From NCBI GenBank assembly GCA_002382495.1, contig DFXW01000041.1:250542-314541 (forward strand): DNA of 64,000 nt, written 5' to 3'. Within the stretch, counting starts at the first letter, position 1; every line of letters starts with the position of its first letter. The notes beneath the pieces are model-generated. The model saw nothing but the letters and a program-made list of their open reading frames with translations. It did not search any database and was not told the DNA's origin. Position numbers and translations under genes: made by a program. The stretch is from Flavobacterium sp. UBA4098 (lineage in GTDB: Bacteria; Bacteroidota; Bacteroidia; Flavobacteriales; Flavobacteriaceae). This document shows positions 26,494 to 34,862 of the stretch, in pieces.

Positions 26494-29400
26494 ATGAAAA
26501 AAATTCTACTAACTTTTTTATTTCTTCTAGGTTTTACTTCATTTGCCCAGCAGCAAACCGCAACATATAGTGTAAGTCCAGCTGCCTTTGAGGAAACCAC
26601 ATCAATTACTGTTACCATTAACGGGAGTAGCATTAATGAAGCTACTTGGGGAGTTACAGGTAACGCATTGTATATGTGGGCTTGGGCTTTTGATTTAGGT
26701 GGAGTTACTCAAAAAGGGACACCCTTAAATGGTACCTGGAATAACTCTGATGAAGCAAGTAAGTTTACTTACAATCAAGCCAATGACACCTATACAAAGA
26801 CCTTTACACCAACTATTTATTATAATACGACAGGAATTGGAAAAATTGGTTTTTTAATTAAAGCTAAAGACGGAACAGGAGATAAAAAATCCCAAGATAT
26901 TTTAGTTGAGGTGGGTTCTTTTCAGGTTAATCTAACAGCGCCAATTCAAAACAGTGCAACGATTTTGAATTCAGGTTCTAATTTTACAATTACAGCTACT
27001 AATACGAATGGAAATGCAAGTTATAATTTGAAATCGAATGGAGTGAGTATTCATACCAGCAGTTCGACTTCAAGTTATTCCTTTACACAATCCAATATTA
27101 CGAGTAATCAGAATTACGAATTAGAAGTGCTTCAAGGAACAACAACCATTACTAAAAAGTTTTCAGTTATAGTTAATCCGGGTGCCAATGAGCAAGCCAT
27201 GCCCTCTAATTTAGTTGACGGAATTAATTATAATTCTACAGATGCTACAAAAGCATCTTTGGTATTAGACGCTCCTTTGAAAGATTTTGTATACGTGGCA
27301 GGAAGTTTTAATAATTGGCAGCCAACAAGTGCTTTTGCCATGAAAAAAGACGCAACATCGGGAAAATTCTGGTTGGAATTGACCGGTTTAACTTCAGGAA
27401 CAAATTATACCTACCAATATTGGGTTGTAGATGCTACGCCAATTGCTGGAACGCCAGCCATGGTAAAAACAGCCGATCCGTATTCGACTTTAGTTTTATC
27501 TCCTTACGATGATCCAACTATTCCTGCTGCCTCTTATCCAAATTTACCAGTTTACCCAACAGGGCAAGAGCGTGAAGTTACCGTTTTACAAACTGGACAA
27601 ACTCCATACGCTTGGAGTACTGCGACTACCAATTTTGTTAAACCAGCTAAGGAAAAATTAGTGGTATATGAATTGTTGGTTCGTGATTTTGATGCTAGGA
27701 GAAGCTATCAAGCAGTAATTGATAAATTAGATTATTTTAAAAACCTTAAAATTAATGCGATACAATTGATGCCTGTCATGGAGTTTGAAGGCAATGAGAG
27801 TTGGGGATACAACACCGCTTATCATATGGCTTTGGATAAATTTTATGGAAGTTCAGACATGTTAAAAGAATTGATTGACAAATGCCATCAAAATGGGATT
27901 GCTGTTATTTTGGATGTGGCTTTGAATCATGCCTTTGGCAGAAACCCTATGGTAAGAATGTGGATGAATGATCCTGATGGCGACGGTTGGGGAGGTGCTT
28001 CAGCTGAAAACCCTTATTTTAATACCGTGGCAAAACACAGTTATAATGTTGGAGAAGATTTTAATCATCAACAAGCACGAACCCAAAACTACACAAAACG
28101 TGTGGTAAAACATTGGATTGAAGAATTCAAAATTGATGGATTCCGTTGGGATTTGACCAAAGGATTTACACAAGAATGTACTGCTGGTGATGACAATTGT
28201 ACTAATGGTTATAGAGCGGATCGTGTAGCACTTTTAAAAACCTATGCTGATTATTCTTGGAGTTTAGATCCAACTCATTATGTAATTTTTGAACATTTAG
28301 GAACCGATGCTGAGGAGAAGGAATGGGCTAATTATAGAATTTCGGAAACACCAAGCAAAGGAGTGATGTTGTGGGGTAAAATGACGACCGAATACAATGA
28401 ACTTTCTATGGGTTATACGGCTAACATTGCTAGAATGAACAGTACTAGTAGAGGATTTACGAATCATCGTTTGATGGGGTATGCCGAAAGTCATGATGAA
28501 GAACGATTGATGTATAAGAACTTGCAGTTTGGAAATACAGCAAACACAGCTCATAACGTAAAAACGTTGAACACTGCTTTGTCAAGAATGTCGGCTATTG
28601 GAGCCGTTTCATTATTGGTTCCTGGACCAAAAATGATTTGGCATTTTGGCGAATTAGGCTATGACGATTCAATTTTCACCTGTAATAATGGAACCGTTAA
28701 TTCACAAACGGATACAGCAACAGGCGATTGTAAATTAGATACAAAACCCCAAATACAATGGACCAATAATTGGTTAGCTAATGCCAATAGATTTAAGATT
28801 TATTCGGATTGGGCTAAAATGATTCGCTTAAAAACAGAAGAAGCTGTATTTTCTGGGACTGCAACCATAACCAATGCTAGTTCATTAGTACAGACTATTA
28901 AAATTACCGATGCGGCACTTGCTTCAACAAGATTAAAAGATGTAGTTATTGTTGCTAATTTTGATGTCACTAGCAAAAGTGTTCCCACAGGATTTCCATA
29001 TGCTGGAGAATGGTTTAATTTAATGGACAATTCAAGTTTGAATGTGGTCAATGTAAATGATCCTATAACCGTTTTACCAGGTCAGTTTAAAATTTACGGA
29101 AACAAACAGGCTTTTGGAGCGAATGCGCCTTTTGCCTTACCTGCTGATAATTTTAGTATTGAATCTAGAGCGGAGACTTGTGCCAATAAAAACAATGGGC
29201 AAATTGTGATCAATGCTGCTCAAACCTATGCTTATGTCGCAACTATAAACGGTACCAATTATAATTTTACCAATAATAGTTTGACGATTTCTAATTTAGC
29301 GCCTGGTGTATATCCTGTTTGTATTTCTATTCCGGGTAAAGCCTTTGAACAGTGTTATAGTGTAACCATTACCAAAGGATCATCATTAACTGGTAAATCA

Positions 29401-29832
29401 TCAGTATCTTCTAATATTGCCTCAGTGCAAATAATCGAAGGAACAGCCCCTTTTGAAGTATTTGTTAATGGGTTACCTCAATTTGAAACTTCGGCTACTA
29501 ATTTTTCTTTACCAGTTAAGCAAGGCGATTATCTAGAGATAAAAACGGCAAAAACTTGCGAGGGCATTTATGCCACTAGCATAATGGATCCATTAAGTGG
29601 TTTTGCAGCTTATCCTAATCCAACTCATGGAATAATTGAAATTGCCACACCAACACTCAAAACAGAAATTGCGATTGAATTGTATAATTTGAATGGGCAA
29701 TTAATTTCAAAAGGGACGTATGCTGTTTCGAATGGAAAAGTACAACTGAATTTAGAAAAAGAATCGGCTGGAGTGTATTTTGCAAAAGTGCATTTAGATA
29801 CTCCAGTAAGTTTAACTATAGTAAAAGAATAA
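26494..29832 (+). CDS. Large surface alpha-amylase, GH13, with type IX secretion C-terminal domain
   Basis: This 1112-residue multidomain enzyme has a signal peptide MKKILLTFLFLLGFTSFAQQ. Beta-sandwich domains fill about residues 20-240, and a starch-binding/E-set domain with FVYVAGSFNNWQP sits near 265. A GH13 barrel from about 387 follows, with Asp553 (DGFRWDLTKG), Glu600 (VIFEHLG) and Asp668 (ESHDEERL). After domain C come beta-rich segments with paired cysteines (ETCANKNNG, PVCISIPG, FEQC, TCEGIY). The last about 75 residues (YPNPTHGIIEI to SLTIVKE) are a type A sorting domain for the type IX system, so the enzyme is secreted or anchored on the surface. It probably makes the first cut in starch for SusCD. 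Confidence 0.92.
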   Translation: MKKILLTFLFLLGFTSFAQQQTATYSVSPAAFEETTSITVTINGSSINEATWGVTGNALYMWAWAFDLGGVTQKGTPLNGTWNNSDEASKFTYNQANDTYTKTFTPTIYYNTTGIGKIGFLIKAKDGTGDKKSQDILVEVGSFQVNLTAPIQNSATILNSGSNFTITATNTNGNASYNLKSNGVSIHTSSSTSSYSFTQSNITSNQNYELEVLQGTTTITKKFSVIVNPGANEQAMPSNLVDGINYNSTDATKASLVLDAPLKDFVYVAGSFNNWQPTSAFAMKKDATSGKFWLELTGLTSGTNYTYQYWVVDATPIAGTPAMVKTADPYSTLVLSPYDDPTIPAASYPNLPVYPTGQEREVTVLQTGQTPYAWSTATTNFVKPAKEKLVVYELLVRDFDARRSYQAVIDKLDYFKNLKINAIQLMPVMEFEGNESWGYNTAYHMALDKFYGSSDMLKELIDKCHQNGIAVILDVALNHAFGRNPMVRMWMNDPDGDGWGGASAENPYFNTVAKHSYNVGEDFNHQQARTQNYTKRVVKHWIEEFKIDGFRWDLTKGFTQECTAGDDNCTNGYRADRVALLKTYADYSWSLDPTHYVIFEHLGTDAEEKEWANYRISETPSKGVMLWGKMTTEYNELSMGYTANIARMNSTSRGFTNHRLMGYAESHDEERLMYKNLQFGNTANTAHNVKTLNTALSRMSAIGAVSLLVPGPKMIWHFGELGYDDSIFTCNNGTVNSQTDTATGDCKLDTKPQIQWTNNWLANANRFKIYSDWAKMIRLKTEEAVFSGTATITNASSLVQTIKITDAALASTRLKDVVIVANFDVTSKSVPTGFPYAGEWFNLMDNSSLNVVNVNDPITVLPGQFKIYGNKQAFGANAPFALPADNFSIESRAETCANKNNGQIVINAAQTYAYVATINGTNYNFTNNSLTISNLAPGVYPVCISIPGKAFEQCYSVTITKGSSLTGKSSVSSNIASVQIIEGTAPFEVFVNGLPQFETSATNFSLPVKQGDYLEIKTAKTCEGIYATSIMDPLSGFAAYPNPTHGIIEIATPTLKTEIAIELYNLNGQLISKGTYAVSNGKVQLNLEKESAGVYFAKVHLDTPVSLTIVKE

Positions 29833-29834
29833 AC

Positions 29835-30539
29835 ATGAAAACTAGTATATATTTAGTAAGTATGGCCTTTTTGTTTATCTCTTGTGGAGGTGGTGGTTCT
29901 GATGGAGCTACTCCAACACCAGAACCTGCAAATACGGCACCATCTGTTCCAAGCTTAGTCGCACCAACAAATAGTTTGTTGTGTATTAATAACGTAGTTA
30001 CTTTTGAATGGGGCGCGTCAACAGATGCCGAAAATAACCCAATAGTATACCAATTACAAATTGCGACAGATAATCAGTTTAGCCAAATTGTAAGTACAAA
30101 TGAAGTATCGTCTAGAACCCAAGCCGTTACATTAGACAAAGGCAAAGCCTATTATTGGAGAGTGAAAGCTATTGATAGTAAAAATACATCAAGTGCGTAT
30201 TCAGGAACTTTTAGTTTTTATACCGAAGGTGCGGCTGTAGCCAATCATTTGCCTTTTTTACCAGAGATAATACAACCAGAAACTAACACTACAATTAGCG
30301 GTGTTACAGCTACCTTAAAATGGTTTGCTTCTGATGTTGATGCTGCCGATGTGCTAACTTATGATGTGTATTTAGGAACTGCAAATCCTCCAACGATTAA
30401 AGTCGCAGAAAATAGGACTACTCCAGTTTATGAGGCCACTTCATTACAAGCCGCTACCCAATATTACTGGAGAGTGGTGGTTAAAGACAATAAAGGTGGA
30501 GCAACAACGGGACAAGTTTGGAACTTCAGAACTAATTAG
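29835..30539 (+). CDS. Surface lipoprotein with two fibronectin-III-like domains
   Basis: This 234-residue protein starts with a lipoprotein signal, FLFISC, followed by a Gly/Pro/Thr-rich linker. Two repeats follow. The first spans about residues 40-135 (VTFEWGASTDAENNPIVYQL, YYWRVKAIDSK) and the second about 145-234 (LKWFASDVDAADVLTYDVY, YYWRVVVKDNKGG). Both look like fibronectin type III folds. The gene begins 3 bases after the amylase stop codon, so it is coexpressed with it. No enzyme motif is visible. A role in holding the amylase or glycan at the surface is an inference. Confidence 0.8.
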   Translation: MKTSIYLVSMAFLFISCGGGGSDGATPTPEPANTAPSVPSLVAPTNSLLCINNVVTFEWGASTDAENNPIVYQLQIATDNQFSQIVSTNEVSSRTQAVTLDKGKAYYWRVKAIDSKNTSSAYSGTFSFYTEGAAVANHLPFLPEIIQPETNTTISGVTATLKWFASDVDAADVLTYDVYLGTANPPTIKVAENRTTPVYEATSLQAATQYYWRVVVKDNKGGATTGQVWNFRTN

Positions 30540-30561
30540 AGAATCATACATTATTAAAACA

Positions 30562-30595
30562 AAAAAGCTACTCCCCGAAAGGAGTAGCTTTTTTT
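30562..30595. terminator. Bidirectional terminator between starch locus and acs
   Basis: AAAAAGCTACTCC and GGAGTAGCTTTTT make a 13-base-pair stem with a CCGAAA loop. Flanking A and T runs let it work in both directions. Genes converge here. Confidence 0.88.
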
Positions 30596-30622
30596 AACTA
30601 CAATTAACACATTAACTAAAAA

Positions 30623-32530
30623 CTAAATTTTGCCATCTTTGATTTCATCCACAATTTCTGGATTTAATAAAGTGGTAATATCTCCAAAATTGGAGAAGTC
30701 GCCTTCTGCAATTTTACGCAAGATTCTACGCATGATTTTTCCAGATCTCGTTTTTGGTAAACCGGATACGAATTGGATTTTGTCCAATTTGGCAATCGGT
30801 CCAATGTGGTCTGAAATATGTTGGTTAATCTCTTTGCTTAAGTTTTCACGGTCGCGGTATTCACCAGATTCTTTTAAGATAACAAATCCGTATAGTGCAT
30901 TTCCTTTGATATCATGAGGAAAACCTACAATGGCTGATTCCGCCACGGCTGGGTGTTCATTGATGGCATCTTCAATTGGCGCAGTTCCTAAATTGTGTCC
31001 CGAAACAATTACTACATCATCGACACGACCTGTGATTCGGTAATACCCCACTTCATCACGTAAGGCTCCATCACCGGTAAAATATTTACCTGGGAAAGCA
31101 CTAAAATAAGTGTCTTTATAACGTTGGTGATCACCCCAAATGGTTCTGGCAATACTTGGCCAAGGGAATTTGATACACAAACTTCCAGTTACTTGATTGC
31201 CTTCAATTTCGTTGCGTTTTTCATCCATTAAAACCGGTTGAATTCCCGGTAAGGGAAGTGAAGCATAGGTTGGTTTTGTTGGTGTTACAAATGCCAAAGG
31301 AGAGATCATGATACCACCCGTTTCGGTTTGCCACCAAGTGTCAACGACAGGACATCTTTTTCCACCAACGTGATCGTTGTACCAGTGCCAAGCTTCTTCA
31401 TTGATTGGCTCACCTACTGAACCAATAACTTTTAATGATTGTAAAGGGTATTTTTGAACGTATTCAATACTTTCTTTAGCCAAAGCACGAATGGCTGTTG
31501 GTGCGGTATAGAATTGAGTAACTTGGTGTTTTTCGATTACTTCCCAGAAACGACTGAAGTCAGGATACGAAGGAACTCCTTCAAAAATTACGGTAGTTGC
31601 TCCGTTCAATAATGGTCCGTACAGAATGTACGAGTGACCTGTAATCCAACCTATATCGGCAGTACACCAGAAAATATCATTCTCTTCATAGCTAAATACA
31701 TTTTTAAAAGTGTAAGCAGTATACACCATATATCCAGCGGTTGTATGTACCATTCCTTTTGGTTTTCCTGTAGAACCTGAAGTATAAAGGATAAATAAAG
31801 GATCTTCAGCATCCATAATTTCGGCAACGTTGGTGTTCATTGCATCGTCTAAAAGGGGTTGTAACCATTGGTCACGACCGGCTTTCATATTGACGTTGGT
31901 GTTGGTTCTTTTGGCCACCAATACTTTTTCAACTGTTGGACATTTTTCTAAGGCTTCGTCCACAATGCCTTTTAAGTCAATCGCTTTGTTACCACGGTAA
32001 CTTCCATCTGAAGTGATGACCATTTTACATTCGCAATCATTGATTCTTGAAGCTACTGCTGAGGCAGAAAACCCTGCAAAAACAACCGAGTGAATCGCTC
32101 CAATTCTGGCACACGCTAAAACTGAAACCGCTAATTCAGGAATCATTGGCAAATAAATGCAGACGCGATCCCCTTTTTTGACGCCTTGCTCGCGCAAGAC
32201 ATTGGCCATTTTTGAGACTCGTTCGTACAATTCATTATATGTAATATGAAGCGCTTCTTCTTTTGGATCATTCGGTTCAAAAATGATAGCCGTTTTTTCC
32301 CCTCTTTTAGCGAGGTGTCTGTCGATACAGTTTTTTGTAATATTGACTTTGGCATTGGTAAACCATTTAATTTCGGCTTCAGCCATATTGAAATCAATTA
32401 CATTGTCCCATTCTTGGTACCAAGTAAAGTTTTCAGAGGCAATTCGGTCCCAGAATTTTTTAGGTTCACGAATTGATTTTTTGTAATGTTTGAAATAGTC
32501 TTCTAGATTTTCAATTTTATAATAACTCAT
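30623..32530 (-). CDS. acs: Acetyl-CoA synthetase (AMP-forming)
   Basis: This enzyme activates acetate with ATP and CoA to acetyl-CoA. The 635-residue protein has the AMP-binding motif LYTSGSTGKPKGMVHTTAGY and the acetate-pocket region VVDTWWQTETGGIMISP. The hinge and ribose-binding YFTGDGALRDEVGYYRITGRVDDVV and the C-terminal PKTRSGKIMRR, with the acetylatable lysine, are also present. The length is normal for Acs. It is the last gene of a minus-strand operon (small membrane protein, transporter-kinase, response regulator, second ligase, acs), 36 bases after the second ligase. The placement behind a transporter-kinase/regulator pair matches known acs control circuits in proteobacteria. Confidence 0.95.
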   Translation of the reverse strand: MSYYKIENLEDYFKHYKKSIREPKKFWDRIASENFTWYQEWDNVIDFNMAEAEIKWFTNAKVNITKNCIDRHLAKRGEKTAIIFEPNDPKEEALHITYNELYERVSKMANVLREQGVKKGDRVCIYLPMIPELAVSVLACARIGAIHSVVFAGFSASAVASRINDCECKMVITSDGSYRGNKAIDLKGIVDEALEKCPTVEKVLVAKRTNTNVNMKAGRDQWLQPLLDDAMNTNVAEIMDAEDPLFILYTSGSTGKPKGMVHTTAGYMVYTAYTFKNVFSYEENDIFWCTADIGWITGHSYILYGPLLNGATTVIFEGVPSYPDFSRFWEVIEKHQVTQFYTAPTAIRALAKESIEYVQKYPLQSLKVIGSVGEPINEEAWHWYNDHVGGKRCPVVDTWWQTETGGIMISPLAFVTPTKPTYASLPLPGIQPVLMDEKRNEIEGNQVTGSLCIKFPWPSIARTIWGDHQRYKDTYFSAFPGKYFTGDGALRDEVGYYRITGRVDDVVIVSGHNLGTAPIEDAINEHPAVAESAIVGFPHDIKGNALYGFVILKESGEYRDRENLSKEINQHISDHIGPIAKLDKIQFVSGLPKTRSGKIMRRILRKIAEGDFSNFGDITTLLNPEIVDEIKDGKI

Positions 32531-32566
32531 GGTATTCTATTTTATATGTTCTAATTCTATTTATTA

Positions 32567-34465
32567 TTATTTGCTATAACTTCCAATTTTGTATTTTTTC
32601 AATACTTCGATAATTTCACCTACAATCGCCTCGTCATCGATAGTAGAAGGGATTTGAAAATCTTCACCGTCAGTAATACTTCGCATTAATTTGCGTAGAA
32701 TTTTTCCGGAGCGCGTTTTTGGTAAACGCTGCACAATAACCACATTACGTAGGGATGCAACTGCACCAATTTGTTGGCGCACTAGTTTAACTATTTCTTG
32801 TTCCAATTGGAAATGTTCAATGTCTTCTCCGTGTTTGATTACTACCAAGGCCAAAGGAGTTTGTCCTTTTAATTCGTCATGTATTCCAATAACGGCACAT
32901 TCTGCCACTGAAGAATGGGATGCTACAATTTCTTCCATTTCAGCGGTAGAAAGACGGTGACCCGCTACATTGATTACGTCATCAACACGTCCGGTTATGA
33001 AAATATATTCATCGTCATCTTTGAAACCTCCATCACCAGAAAAATAATAACCAGGGAATTTTTCTAAATAACCCGCTTTAAATCTCGGGTTGTCTTTCCA
33101 TAAATCCAGTAAGGTTCCTGGAGGCAATGGTAATTTAATTACTACGTAGCCTTCTTCATTGGGACCCACTTCAGTTCCGTTTTCACTAAAAATTCGAATG
33201 TCGTATCCTGGAACTGCTTTTCCAACAGATCCTGGTTTGATAGGCAAATATTCTATTCCCATCATATTGGCAACGATTGGCCAACCTGTTTCTGTTTGCC
33301 ACCAGTGATCAATTGCTGGAACGGGAATATGTTCTTGGTACCATTCGAGTGTGGCTACATCGCAACGCTCTCCGGCCAAGAATTGAATTTTCAACGAACT
33401 CAAATCGTATTTTTTGATAAATTCTCCGTTTGGATCTTCTTTTTTGATCGCTCGAATCGCGGTTGGAGCTGTAAACATCACGCTTACTTTATGTTCTTCA
33501 ATCATTCTCCAGAAAGTACTGGCATCGGGAGTTTTGATTGGTTTTCCTTCGAAAATAATCGTTGTATTTCTATTAATTAGCGGTCCGTATACAATATAAC
33601 TATGCCCTACAACCCAGCCCACATCAGAGGCCGCCCAAAATACTTCACCTGGTTTGGCGTTGTATACGTTTTGCATAGAATATTTCAGCGCAGTTGCATA
33701 ACCACCAGAATCACGCACGATCCCTTTGGGTTTACCAGTAGTTCCCGAAGTATATAATACATACAAAGGATGAGTAGAATTTAATGGCACACATTCGGCT
33801 TCTTCAGATCCATAAACTAATGCATCATAATCTACATCGTATTTTTTGAATGGCACTTTTGCGCCTAATTTTCTGTTCAGAATGATCACTTTTTTAGGTT
33901 TGTGCTCAGCCAATTGAATCGCTTCGTCAACTAAAGGTTTGTATGCAATCAATCGGTCAATTTCAATTCCCGAAGAAGCGGTAATTATTGCTCTTGGTTT
34001 GCAATCGTCAATACGGATGGCTAATTCATGAGGAGCAAATCCGCCAAAAACTACCGAATGCGTAACACCAATTCGCGCACAAGCCAACATGGCAAAGGCA
34101 GCTTGCGGAATCATCGGCATATAAATAACGGCGGTATCTCCTTTTTTCAAACCCAAAGATTGCATCCCTCCAGCGAGTTTAGCCACTTCGGTTTTTACTT
34201 CTAAAAAAGTATATTTTTTAATAGTTTGCGTCACAGGCGAATCATAAATGATAGCCACTTGGTCACCAAAACCATCTTCAATGTGTTTGTCTAATGCCAA
34301 ATAGCATACGTTTAATTCGCCGTCTTTATACCAAAGCGGATATCCATTTTCATCCGAAGACAAAATGGATTTAGGTTTTGTAAACCAACGTATAGCGTCG
34401 GCTTGATCTTTCCAGAATGCTTCTGGATTTTCAGTACTTGCGGCATAGGTATCTTTGTAATTCAT
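32567..34465 (-). CDS. Propionyl-/acetyl-CoA synthetase, PrpE-like
   Basis: This 632-residue AMP-forming acyl-CoA ligase is clearly diverged from its neighbour acs. It begins MNYKDTYAASTENPEAFWKDQADAI-type sequence, closer to propionyl-CoA synthetases. It has LYTSGTTGKPKGIVRDSGGY, IDHWWQTETGWPIVANM, YFSGDGGFKDDDEYIFITGRVDDVINVAGHR and the C-terminal PKTRSGKILRKLMR with the regulatory lysine. PrpE-like enzymes prefer propionate but may use acetate. The exact substrate is not certain. It is 28 bases after the response regulator gene and 36 before acs, so all three are probably cotranscribed. Confidence 0.88.
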   Translation of the reverse strand: MNYKDTYAASTENPEAFWKDQADAIRWFTKPKSILSSDENGYPLWYKDGELNVCYLALDKHIEDGFGDQVAIIYDSPVTQTIKKYTFLEVKTEVAKLAGGMQSLGLKKGDTAVIYMPMIPQAAFAMLACARIGVTHSVVFGGFAPHELAIRIDDCKPRAIITASSGIEIDRLIAYKPLVDEAIQLAEHKPKKVIILNRKLGAKVPFKKYDVDYDALVYGSEEAECVPLNSTHPLYVLYTSGTTGKPKGIVRDSGGYATALKYSMQNVYNAKPGEVFWAASDVGWVVGHSYIVYGPLINRNTTIIFEGKPIKTPDASTFWRMIEEHKVSVMFTAPTAIRAIKKEDPNGEFIKKYDLSSLKIQFLAGERCDVATLEWYQEHIPVPAIDHWWQTETGWPIVANMMGIEYLPIKPGSVGKAVPGYDIRIFSENGTEVGPNEEGYVVIKLPLPPGTLLDLWKDNPRFKAGYLEKFPGYYFSGDGGFKDDDEYIFITGRVDDVINVAGHRLSTAEMEEIVASHSSVAECAVIGIHDELKGQTPLALVVIKHGEDIEHFQLEQEIVKLVRQQIGAVASLRNVVIVQRLPKTRSGKILRKLMRSITDGEDFQIPSTIDDEAIVGEIIEVLKKYKIGSYSK

Positions 34466-34492
34466 GGTGATAATTCTGTAAATAAAATGGGA

Positions 34493-34858
34493 CTAATTTT
34501 CGATCAATTCATGTACTTGTTCTACTAATTTTTTAGCAGAAAATGGCTTGACGACATATAAATTAGCTCCTAAATTCATCCCTTTTTCAATATCACTTTC
34601 TTTATTTTTTGCCGAAAGAAAAATCACTTTGCAATGCGCTAATCGTTCGTCTTTTTTAATTTCTTCTAAGGTGGCATAACCATCAACCATTGGCATCATA
34701 ACATCAAGAATGATGACATCGGGTAATTGTTTTTCTAAAATTTCCAATGCTTCTTGTCCATCACGCGCAATGAATACTTCAAAATTATTTTTTTTGAAAG
34801 TGTATTCTAAAGCCATTACGATGTTCGGCTCGTCATCTACGATTAGTATCTTTTTCAT
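34493..34858 (-). CDS. Single-domain response regulator
   Basis: The ATG at 34858 (MKKILIVDDEPN) is the right start. A longer frame from 34963 would extend into the kinase gene. The 121 residues form one receiver domain: acidic pair DD near residues 8-9, phosphorylation site Asp52 in VIILDVMMP, and the conserved Lys in VVKPFS near residue 104. It has no DNA-binding domain. It sits 4 bases after the transporter-kinase gene, so it is almost certainly its partner. Lacking an output domain, it must act through protein contact or by passing phosphate on. In proteobacteria the partner CrbR is a full HTH regulator, which is a clear difference. Confidence 0.9.
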   Translation of the reverse strand: MKKILIVDDEPNIVMALEYTFKKNNFEVFIARDGQEALEILEKQLPDVIILDVMMPMVDGYATLEEIKKDERLAHCKVIFLSAKNKESDIEKGMNLGANLYVVKPFSAKKLVEQVHELIEN

Positions 34859-34862
34859 CTTC

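Noticed and set aside
30623..34465. The two AMP-forming ligases as a recent duplication of acs
   Set aside because: They differ throughout their length, and the second is closer to PrpE-type enzymes. This is an old family split, not a recent copy.
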